NCBI GenBank assembly: GCA_002719615.1
Contig: PBHZ01000010.1
Span: forward strand, 1 to 46,382
Length of the DNA stretch: 46,382 nt
Direction: 5' to 3'
Source of the DNA: Methanobacteriota archaeon
GTDB taxonomy: Archaea > Thermoplasmatota > Poseidoniia > Poseidoniales > Thalassarchaeaceae
The position numbers and the translations under genes were made by a program. The notes beneath the pieces were generated by a model, which was not told where the DNA came from, ran no database searches, and worked only from the letters and a program-made list of their open reading frames with translations. Shown piece after piece: positions 8,115 through 15,341 of the stretch. Position 1 is the first letter of the stretch; every line of letters begins with the position of its first letter.

Positions 8115-8723
8115 TTAGAGCATATGTCCCATTCTATTTTTTTTCGTTTCAAGGTAGTTTTTATTGTCTTTTGAAACACCACTGACATGAGAGAATCTCT
8201 TCTGAACTGAGATGCCATTGTCTTCTAAACCTTTTATTTTTAGAGGATTATTCGTCATCATTCTAACTTTGTTGATTCCGAAGTCCTTCAACATATCTGC
8301 AGCAATTTTGTAATCTCTAGCGTCAGCAGGTAAGCCTAGTGCTAAATTGGCATCTAGAGTATCATAACCTTCGTCCTGTAATGCATATGCTTGTATCTTA
8401 GAATGTAAACCAATATCACGACCTTCTTGTCTGAGGTAAACAACTGCTCCAACTCCTTCTTCCTGAATTTTTTGCATTGAAAGTCTTAGTTGCGGTCCAC
8501 AATCACACTTCATGGAACCAAAGGCATCGCCGGTTAAGCATTCGGAATGTATCCTTATTAACGGCGATTTTACGGAATTTAAGTCCCCTGCGTACAACAG
8601 GGAGTGTTCTTTTCCTTTGGAGTCTACGGTTACCCTCACTCTAAAGTTACCATGCTCTGTAGGTAGCAGGGCATCGACTTCAATATCTACTGGTTCAGCT
8701 TCTCTTCTAACTTGTATAGTCAT
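8115..8723 (-). CDS. ribA: GTP cyclohydrolase II
   Basis: About 202 residues. I start at ATG 8723; an in-frame GTG at 8741 would add six residues. The zinc site is clear: HSECLTGDAFGSMKCDCG with Cys62, Cys73 and Cys75. Then come YLRQEGRDIGL (substrate and catalytic segment) and NNPLKIKGLEDNGI near the C-terminus. The enzyme opens GTP to the first riboflavin intermediate in the cytosol. Most archaea use a different enzyme (ArfA), so the bacterial-type RibA is a likely lateral gain. It diverges from the photolyase gene, whose product needs FAD made from this pathway; the common intergenic region carries a 12-bp direct repeat. Confidence 0.92.
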   Translation of the reverse strand: MTIQVRREAEPVDIEVDALLPTEHGNFRVRVTVDSKGKEHSLLYAGDLNSVKSPLIRIHSECLTGDAFGSMKCDCGPQLRLSMQKIQEEGVGAVVYLRQEGRDIGLHSKIQAYALQDEGYDTLDANLALGLPADARDYKIAADMLKDFGINKVRMMTNNPLKIKGLEDNGISVQKRFSHVSGVSKDNKNYLETKKNRMGHML

Positions 8724-8737
8724 ACTTGCTGAATTGT

Positions 8738-8749
8738 ACACTTACTTAT
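8738..8749 (+). repeat. 12-bp direct repeat, copy 1, at the ribA promoter
   Basis: ACACTTACTTAT is found here and, identically, at 8793-8804, 55 bases apart in the same orientation, within the 121-base region between the divergent ribA and photolyase genes. On the ribA side this copy lies 15-26 bases before the ribA ATG and overlaps the AT-rich stretch expected to be its TATA region. A regulator bound here would affect ribA initiation. The repeat is exact; its function is inferred. Confidence 0.5.
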
Positions 8750-8792
8750 GAATTGATGTTTATTACAATCTGTTTTTAATTCACATTTGAAA

Positions 8793-8804
8793 ACACTTAC
8801 TTAT
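8793..8804 (+). repeat. 12-bp direct repeat, copy 2, upstream of photolyase
   Basis: Second perfect copy of ACACTTACTTAT. It lies about 11 bases upstream of a TATA-like GGGTATAAG (8813-8821) that sits roughly 25 bases before the photolyase ATG at 8845, i.e. at the place where an archaeal activator or repressor would touch the promoter. Just before the start there is also a small hairpin, CCTC-CGAA-GAGG (8826-8837). Confidence 0.5.
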
Positions 8805-8844
8805 AGGTAATAGGGTATAAGCAAACCTCCGAAGAGGCTACGTG

Positions 8845-10389
8845 ATGAATATTTTTAGACCAGAATCGCCTCGAATTCGTAGCTTAAATAATGAGTCTAT
8901 TGATCCATCAGGGGATTATATTCTATATTGGATGACCTCTGCAAGAAGATTTCACTATAATGCTGCTATGGATAGAGCAGTAGAATTAGCATTAGAATTG
9001 AATAAACCAGTACTAGTTGTTGAATGTATGTCAATCAGACATGATTGGGCAAATGAAAGAATACTAGCATTTTCTGTTCAAGGTATGCTAGACAACATCA
9101 AAATTTTCGAAGATAATAATATCACATATCTTCCATGGGTTGAGACTCACAAAGATTCAGGAAATAAGCTTCTTGCTAAATTATCAACTCACGCATGTTC
9201 TGTAATAGTTGATGATTATCCGACATATTTACCAAGAACCATTATGGAAAAAGCAGCTAGAATATGCAAAGTTAACACAGAGGCTGCGGATTCAAATGGG
9301 ATATTACCCATGGCATGGGCTGGCAAAGAACATTTGACGGCATACTCATTTAGAAAACATGTACAAAGAAGTATGGCAGAAGCATTACTAAATCTACCAT
9401 TAGAGAATTCAATGGAATCAGTATCAACTAACCTTAGGTTTAACCAGAAAGAAATGGCATCTCTGTTTGCAGCAGTTGAAGTAGAATTTACACCATTGGA
9501 ATGGTTGTGGAGAATTGGGGAAGCAGGAAAAATTTCAGAAGTTGCAATGGCTCCATTGAACATAGACCATGAGGTTAAACCTGTTGAAAAAATGAGAGGC
9601 GGTAGATTTGAAGCATTAAAAAGAATGGAAGTTTTCCTAGAAATTAATCTCAAAAGATATGCTACCGACAGAAATAGTACTGAAAATCCAGCTGTAAGTA
9701 CGCTTTCACCTTGGTTTCATTTTGGTCACATATCAACAATAGAAGTTGTTGTTGAGCTCTTCAAAAGAAGCAATTGGAGTTATGATATGACTTGTTTTGA
9801 GGATATGGGCAAAGGAACACGATCTGGATGGTGGGGATTGTCAGAAAGTGAGGAGTCATTCCTAGACCAAATAATTACATGGAGAGAATTAGGATTTAAT
9901 TTTGCCCATTACAGGAGAGATCATAAATCAATCGACTCAATACCAAATTGGGCAAAAAAATCCTTAGAAGACCACGCAGGAGATGAACGTAAACCATATA
10001 CATTCGATGATATTGAAAATGCAAAAACTGATGATGATGTTTGGAATGCTGCTCAAAGAGAGTTGCTAAGAACAGGTTTGATTCATAATTACATGAGGAT
10101 GGTTTGGGGAAAGAAAATCCTAGAGTGGGCGCCAGATCCTAATACTGCTGCCGATTGGATGATAAAAATTAATGATAGATGGGCATTAGATGGTAGAGAT
10201 CCAAACTCTTACACAGGAATATTTTGGGTCTTGGGACGTCATGACAGAGCATGGGGGCCAGAAAGACCAGTATTTGGGAAAGTACGTTACATGACTACTG
10301 AGAGTGCTAGGAGGAAGTTAAAATTGAATAATTACATCAACAGATGGTCAGAAGATGCTCCAATTCCTAGAGAGATACAGAGGTTGTGA
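8845..10389 (+). CDS. Class II-like CPD photolyase
   Basis: About 514 residues starting at ATG 8845 (a GTG lies directly before it). The N-terminal photolyase alpha/beta domain begins DYILYWMTSARRFHYNAAMD, the class II pattern of YWM plus charged and Asn residues. The C-terminal FAD domain carries class II hallmarks: YMRMVWGKKILEW, WALDGRDPNSYTGIFWVLG, HDRAWGPERPVFGKVRYM. It would repair cyclobutane pyrimidine dimers using FAD and light. The gene heads a run with an SRPBCC-epimerase fusion (1-base gap), a peroxiredoxin and an RND protein. Class II is favoured over class I/cryptochrome because of the C-terminal signature. Confidence 0.88.
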   Translation: MNIFRPESPRIRSLNNESIDPSGDYILYWMTSARRFHYNAAMDRAVELALELNKPVLVVECMSIRHDWANERILAFSVQGMLDNIKIFEDNNITYLPWVETHKDSGNKLLAKLSTHACSVIVDDYPTYLPRTIMEKAARICKVNTEAADSNGILPMAWAGKEHLTAYSFRKHVQRSMAEALLNLPLENSMESVSTNLRFNQKEMASLFAAVEVEFTPLEWLWRIGEAGKISEVAMAPLNIDHEVKPVEKMRGGRFEALKRMEVFLEINLKRYATDRNSTENPAVSTLSPWFHFGHISTIEVVVELFKRSNWSYDMTCFEDMGKGTRSGWWGLSESEESFLDQIITWRELGFNFAHYRRDHKSIDSIPNWAKKSLEDHAGDERKPYTFDDIENAKTDDDVWNAAQRELLRTGLIHNYMRMVWGKKILEWAPDPNTAADWMIKINDRWALDGRDPNSYTGIFWVLGRHDRAWGPERPVFGKVRYMTTESARRKLKLNNYINRWSEDAPIPREIQRL

Positions 10390-10390
10390 G

Positions 10391-11806
10391 ATGCCAACAA
10401 ATTACAAACATGAAACCAAAGTAAATGCAGATATAGAATCTACATTTGATTGGTTTGAACATGAAGGATCATTTAGGAGATTGATGCCACCTTGGGAGGT
10501 TGCAGAAGAAGTTAGAGCGGATGAATCTTTAGAAGTTGGTTCTCAAAGAGTATTCAGATTTCCTGCGCCAGGTGCACCTTTTTTCAAAATGACTTGGGTT
10601 GCAGAACATACAGGTTATGAAAAACCAAATGGTACAAAAAAGGCATATTTTGCAGATACAATGGTAAAAGGTCCTTTTTGGAAATGGGACCATGACCATT
10701 ATCTTACAGAAGTTGATGGAATTACTACAGTTGTTGATGATGTAACATACAGCGTTCCTTTTGGACCTCTAGGAATGCTAGTAGACAAAGTACTCGGTGG
10801 ATCTTTAGTGACTGGAAGGATTTCATCTATGTTCAATGCAAGAGAATTTAGACTTGTTAGAGATATGGAAAATCACAATAAATTTAATCACTTGAAAAGG
10901 AAGAAAATACTTGTTGCTGGTTCGTCTGGTTTGATTGGAACACAATTAGTCGCTTTTTTGGATACTGGTAATCATGATGTTTGGAGGCTAGTTAGAAGAG
11001 AAGCTGATTCCAATAAAAAAGAAATATCTTGGGATCCCTCGAAAGGAAAGATTAATTTTAGTGAATTAGAAGGTTTTGATATAGTAATCCATCTAGGTGG
11101 CGTAGGAATAGGCGATAAGAGATGGAGTAAGAAAAGGAAGGCTGCAATCAGAGATAGTAGAGTTGATAGTACAACATTATTGAGTAATACTCTAGCCAGT
11201 CTAGAAAATAAACCTGAATTATTCATGGTATCAAGCGCAATAGGATATTATGGAAATAGAGGAGATGAAATTGTAGATGAAAATACTAGCATAGGTGATG
11301 ATTATCTCACAGAAATTTGCGAAAAATGGGAGAATAGTGCTGATTCTGCAAGGAAAGCTGGAATTAGGACTATTCATACCAGAACAGGTATTGTAATGTC
11401 TGCAGTTGGTGGTGCATTAGGTAAAATGCTTCTACCAGCAAAAATGGGAGGAGGAGGACCTATTGGAGGAGGTAAGCAATGGATGTCTTGGATTTCAATG
11501 GATGATCAAATTTATTCCATGTACCACTTGATGATGAGTGAAGATACTGAAGGTGCATATAATCTTACAGCGCCAAATCCAGTCAGGCAAAAGATATTTG
11601 CAAAAACTCTTGGTAAAGTTTTGAGGCGTCCAGCATTCGCACCATTACCAGGATTTGTCATGAAAATAATGTTCGGAGAAATGGGAGTAAAACTAACTCT
11701 AGATAGTCAAAGAGTGATGCCAAAGAGACTTCAAGAATCAGGATATGAATTTGTTCATGAGGAATTAGAACCTGCATTGAGAGATTCTCTCGGAAAATGG
11801 AGATGA
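10391..11806 (+). CDS. SRPBCC domain fused to TIGR01777-type NAD-dependent epimerase
   Basis: A 471-residue fusion. I start at ATG 10391, one base after the photolyase stop, because the longer frame would run into the photolyase gene. Residues 1-155 are a polyketide-cyclase/START-like (SRPBCC) domain (YKHETKVNADIESTFDWFEH, LMPPWEV). Residues 172-471 are an extended SDR: KILVAGSSGLIGTQLV (loop 177-183), IHLGGVGIGDKRWSKKRK, VSSAIGYYGNRGDE with the catalytic Tyr, and a C-terminal RMPKRL-like end, all of the YfcH/TIGR01777 group. This fusion also occurs in bacteria, often beside photolyase or other light-induced genes. Substrate unknown. Confidence 0.87.
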   Translation: MPTNYKHETKVNADIESTFDWFEHEGSFRRLMPPWEVAEEVRADESLEVGSQRVFRFPAPGAPFFKMTWVAEHTGYEKPNGTKKAYFADTMVKGPFWKWDHDHYLTEVDGITTVVDDVTYSVPFGPLGMLVDKVLGGSLVTGRISSMFNAREFRLVRDMENHNKFNHLKRKKILVAGSSGLIGTQLVAFLDTGNHDVWRLVRREADSNKKEISWDPSKGKINFSELEGFDIVIHLGGVGIGDKRWSKKRKAAIRDSRVDSTTLLSNTLASLENKPELFMVSSAIGYYGNRGDEIVDENTSIGDDYLTEICEKWENSADSARKAGIRTIHTRTGIVMSAVGGALGKMLLPAKMGGGGPIGGGKQWMSWISMDDQIYSMYHLMMSEDTEGAYNLTAPNPVRQKIFAKTLGKVLRRPAFAPLPGFVMKIMFGEMGVKLTLDSQRVMPKRLQESGYEFVHEELEPALRDSLGKWR

Positions 11807-11810
11807 CTAC

Positions 11811-12284
11811 TTGGTAGATTCTCATGAATATTTAGTAGGAACTATTTTGCCTAATTTTAATTGCTTAAATGATGAAGGGGACTTAGTAACAAGTCAAGAT
11901 GTTTATGGTAAGTGGACTGTGATGTTCTTTTATCCTAAAGATGAATCACCAGGATGTACGCTCCAGTCTTGCTCATTCAGAGACAGATATGAACAATTTA
12001 CAGAACAAGGAATTTCACTCTATGGAGTATCATCTGATTCTGTTGAATCTCATAGAAAATTCAAGCAGAGATATAAACTACAATATTCTCTATTAAGTGA
12101 TGAAGGTGGATTACTTGCAAAAGCGTTGAAATTGAAGAAAGACTTTGGTTTTCTTCGCGCAAGAGTTACATTCGTAATTGATCCCGAAGGCACTATTGCC
12201 TTTGCACATACCAGTCAATTAGGAGTAACTGGACATGTGAAAAAGGCATTAAAAGTAATTAAATCTCAAGGAGCAATAGCATGA
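11811..12284 (+). CDS. bcp: Thioredoxin-dependent peroxiredoxin, BCP/PrxQ type
   Basis: A 157-residue peroxiredoxin. The start is a TTG at 11811 with GGAG 8 bases before it; no in-frame ATG is near. The motif FFYPKDESPGCTLQSCSFRD holds peroxidatic Cys49 and resolving Cys54 in the standard BCP C-x4-C spacing; GVSSDSVESHRKFKQRYKLQ and LLSDEGG are family typical. It would remove lipid and hydrogen peroxides. It starts 4 bases after the epimerase fusion and overlaps the RND gene by 4 bases (ATGA), so it belongs to the photolyase operon and fits protection against photo-oxidative stress. Confidence 0.9.
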   Translation: MVDSHEYLVGTILPNFNCLNDEGDLVTSQDVYGKWTVMFFYPKDESPGCTLQSCSFRDRYEQFTEQGISLYGVSSDSVESHRKFKQRYKLQYSLLSDEGGLLAKALKLKKDFGFLRARVTFVIDPEGTIAFAHTSQLGVTGHVKKALKVIKSQGAIA

Positions 12285-14989
12285 AAAATCCATTTGATAG
12301 GCTAAGTGAAATTTCTATAGATAAGCCAAAAATCGTTATCAGTATTGTAATATTAGGTATTTTGACATTATCTTCGTTTGCAAGATTCATAGTTTTTGAT
12401 AATTCTGAGGATGCATTTTATCCGGAAAATGAAACTACAGACTTGTTGTATGAAGTAGAAGATACATATACAGTAGATGTAGACTTAGTTAGATCTGTGG
12501 TAAGATTTGGAGCTGGAGATTTAGAAACTATTGAAACATGGAATTTACTTGCAGATATTGAATCTGATATGTTAAAAAAATCTGATATGATAGAATATCA
12601 TTATCCGTTATTTGGAGGGGCTGCAAACTCTGGTCCAGCAAGTTCAGTAATTTACTGGCAACAAATTCAGGACCCAGGTTCGGATAAATGGTCAGAAACA
12701 GTTGAAAATGCTTTGCTAGATGTTATGATGTCTGATGATGTAAATCTAAGTAATACAATTTCTGATGCAATAATTACTCTACAATCAATTCCCTCTACCG
12801 AATATCCTGATTCTGGAGATTTGGATAACTGGAGTGTCACAAATCCAAAGGATTGGCAAAGTAGAATGGACAGCGGAGAAAATAATCAGGATAAAATCCT
12901 GAGGCTAATTGGAATAGTTTCAGGACTTACAGAAAACAGAAGTGAATCACAAAATATCTCAATTATTCAACTCCAAGGACAAGCTATGGCTATTTTATCT
13001 CCACTTAATGCATTGCAAGAGATAGATTTGAGAACTTCAATGATGAGTATGTTTCCTGCAGATATGAGAGAAAATCCCTGGACTGAAGCTAACATAGCAT
13101 TGGTAACTTTAGCAGTAGATACAAAACCTGCAATTCATAATGTGGAGTTAGATACTGAAGTTTCACCAATTGTAAGTCAGATGACTGTCGACTTAGAAAA
13201 AACGTTGCAAGATAGTCATGGCTCAACTATAACTGTTTTTGGATTTTCTAGATTTGCTGAAGAACAGGCGGGAAATCTTGGAGCTGAAATTGGAATTCTA
13301 ACTAGTGCATCAATTGTTATTTTGGGAATCATATTATGGAGGCAATTTAGAAGTTTAAGAGATACCAGTATTGTCATTTTCTTGACTTTATTAGCAATTG
13401 GTGCTACTTATGGTGTTGCAGGTATTTTAAAACTAGAATTTAATGGTGCTATGAATAGTATTCCAATTCTACTTTTGGCAATAGGAGTTGATTACGGCTT
13501 ACATGTAGTATTACGGTATAGAGAAGAATTAGTTAACTTAGATTCTGAAGGAAAAGAAACAATGGCAGAGTTTTCTGCTGAAATAAGAGCCAAAGCAATG
13601 AAAACTGGAACAGTTCTGACCTCGGCAGCATTAGTTGTAGCAATATTTACTGATATGGTAGGTTTTCTTAGTTTTAGGTTATCTGCCCAGAATTTCTTAG
13701 TAGTTTTTGGTACAGTAATTGCTGTTGGATTATTTTTCATCTATTTACTTTCAGTGACTGCTCTTCCAGCAGTACTTACCATCCTAAAACCTCAAAATAT
13801 TACATTACTAAAATCCGTTAAGGTTGAAGAAAGTAAATTCTCAAGATGGTCAGGTGAACAGACACTAAATCCAATAACAGTTATTGTTGCTGCTCTACTG
13901 ATTTCCTTTCCTGTAGGTGCAGGAATATCACAATTAGAAATTGGATTTGATTTTAGAGATCAACTGGATGAAGATATTCCGGTAGTAGCTGATTTTCTTA
14001 TTTTAAGTGATGATTTTTCTGGACAAAATACTGCACCTCTTTATGTTGTAATAAATACAGATGTATTCAGTGAATCTGGAAAAAATGCTTATCTAAATGC
14101 AATGTCAGTTCTGGATTCTGATGATAGTATTTCAGAACAAACTGGAGTTTGGGAAATATTAGAATTGGAAGCAACCAAGGATTCTGAATTAAGAAATATA
14201 TTAGACAGTTTAGAAAGTGAAAGTCCAGAATGGTTACAATTACAAAATTGGGTTGATGCTAATCAAGATTTGACATTTAGATACCTCAGAGGTGATTTTA
14301 AACAAACAGTGATTAGTTTCTATGCACCTTCTCTTGATTGGCAAGAAACTGTAGATTTTGTTAATAGTATTGACAGTGGTTTGAATGAATTTGAGGGAGA
14401 TTACAAAGTTTCTGGAAGGGGCTTGATACTAGCACAAATTAGTGAAGATGTGGCAAAATCTGCCGTAGCATCTACTGGAATAGTGGCAGCTATGATTTTA
14501 CTTATGTTAGTAATGATAAATATTTCGCGCGAAAATACCCCGCAAAGAGGTTTTTTGAAAGGATTCGTGATGTGGTTGCCTCTTGCAATTGTAGTGATAT
14601 GGGTATATGGCTTGATGGGGTGGTTTGGATACCAATTAAATTCTCAAACAGTAACAATTGGAGCATTGACTCTTGGTCTTGGTGTAGATTATGCTGTTCA
14701 CTTTGTGACAAGACTTGACGAAGAAATAGAGCATAATCCAAGTGGAGGAATAGTAAATTGGATTTCGATAACTAACGCGACTACTGGAAGAGCGATGATG
14801 GCTGCAGCACTAACTACTGCAGGTGGATTTGCAGTACTCAATCTAAGTTCACTTTTGCCACTGAGATTATTCGGTCAAGCTTTCGTTGTTGCAATCCTCT
14901 TAGCATTGGTTTCCAGTATAATTTTATTACCTTGTTTGATGAGTATATTTGGATTACTTCCAAAAGAAGAAGTTGTATCTAATTCCTAA
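12281..14989 (+). CDS. RND superfamily transporter (HAE3/MMPL-like)
   Basis: A 902-residue polytopic membrane protein with the internal duplication of RND permeases. Each half has one helix, a large extracytoplasmic loop and a five-helix bundle. TM1 is at about 19-38; the first bundle begins around 325 (GILTSASIVILGIILWRQF) and has the motif LLLAIGVDYGLHVVLRYREE, and the second has LTLGLGVDYAVHFVTRLDEE. These paired G-V-D-Y-(A/G)-x-H segments mark the proton-relay helix (TM4/TM10). Archaeal relatives are thought to export hydrophobic compounds or lipids. As the last gene of the photolyase run it might handle isoprenoid or damaged lipid, but no cargo can be read. Confidence 0.87.
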   Translation: MKNPFDRLSEISIDKPKIVISIVILGILTLSSFARFIVFDNSEDAFYPENETTDLLYEVEDTYTVDVDLVRSVVRFGAGDLETIETWNLLADIESDMLKKSDMIEYHYPLFGGAANSGPASSVIYWQQIQDPGSDKWSETVENALLDVMMSDDVNLSNTISDAIITLQSIPSTEYPDSGDLDNWSVTNPKDWQSRMDSGENNQDKILRLIGIVSGLTENRSESQNISIIQLQGQAMAILSPLNALQEIDLRTSMMSMFPADMRENPWTEANIALVTLAVDTKPAIHNVELDTEVSPIVSQMTVDLEKTLQDSHGSTITVFGFSRFAEEQAGNLGAEIGILTSASIVILGIILWRQFRSLRDTSIVIFLTLLAIGATYGVAGILKLEFNGAMNSIPILLLAIGVDYGLHVVLRYREELVNLDSEGKETMAEFSAEIRAKAMKTGTVLTSAALVVAIFTDMVGFLSFRLSAQNFLVVFGTVIAVGLFFIYLLSVTALPAVLTILKPQNITLLKSVKVEESKFSRWSGEQTLNPITVIVAALLISFPVGAGISQLEIGFDFRDQLDEDIPVVADFLILSDDFSGQNTAPLYVVINTDVFSESGKNAYLNAMSVLDSDDSISEQTGVWEILELEATKDSELRNILDSLESESPEWLQLQNWVDANQDLTFRYLRGDFKQTVISFYAPSLDWQETVDFVNSIDSGLNEFEGDYKVSGRGLILAQISEDVAKSAVASTGIVAAMILLMLVMINISRENTPQRGFLKGFVMWLPLAIVVIWVYGLMGWFGYQLNSQTVTIGALTLGLGVDYAVHFVTRLDEEIEHNPSGGIVNWISITNATTGRAMMAAALTTAGGFAVLNLSSLLPLRLFGQAFVVAILLALVSSIILLPCLMSIFGLLPKEEVVSNS

Positions 14990-15058
14990 ATTATTTTTCA
15001 GAATCTTTAGTTTAACTATAGAACACTTTCAGTATTACTAATACCTCAGTGAAAAGTT

Positions 15059-15080
15059 CATTATACCGCCGAGTTAATAT
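15059..15080 (+). promoter_or_regulatory. Shared 22-bp element before the small-protein/polB operon
   Basis: The stretch reads CATTATACCGCCGAG, then T, then TAATAT. It ends 9 bases before the ATG at 15090. The same 22 bases, with only the middle T changed to A, lie on the minus strand 11 bases before the RadA-like gene (18410-18431). The edges are AT-rich inverted arms (ATTA ... TAAT) around a GC-rich CCGCCGAG core, as in a dimer-binding operator. I see no other full copy in the window; a weaker partial resemblance is at 35793-35812. Confidence 0.7.
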
Positions 15081-15089
15081 TCAGTGCCC

Positions 15090-15341
15090 ATGGGCAGAAC
15101 AGTACCAACTTGGAGAAACAGGATAGAACGTAGAATAGACAGTTGGAAGCCTTTTAGGAGAGTTTTGAGGCATTCTGAAAGAGATGAATTTGATCGGATG
15201 TTGAATTCGGTGAGAAGTCGTTCTTCTGCTTGTGGTATGCTTCCGACTTCAGATGTTCTTGAGCCCGCTTTACTTGCTATGCTAATCGATATTAATTCTA
15301 GGCTCACCAAATTAGAGGAGGAAAAAAATAGAGATGATTGA
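15090..15341 (+). CDS. Small conserved archaeal protein upstream of polB
   Basis: An 83-residue basic, helical protein starting MGRTVPTWRNRIERRIDSW. I choose ATG 15090 because this MGRTVPT(W/Y)R start recurs in small archaeal proteins I remember being encoded beside family B polymerases or in similar contexts; a GTG at 15084 would add two residues. The rest is two or three amphipathic helices (PFRRVLRHSERDEFDRMLN; PALLAMLIDINSRLTKLEEE), suggesting a small bundle or dimer. It overlaps the polymerase start by 8 bases, so the two are translationally coupled. Function unknown; a polymerase accessory role is inferred from position alone. Confidence 0.78.
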   Translation: MGRTVPTWRNRIERRIDSWKPFRRVLRHSERDEFDRMLNSVRSRSSACGMLPTSDVLEPALLAMLIDINSRLTKLEEEKNRDD

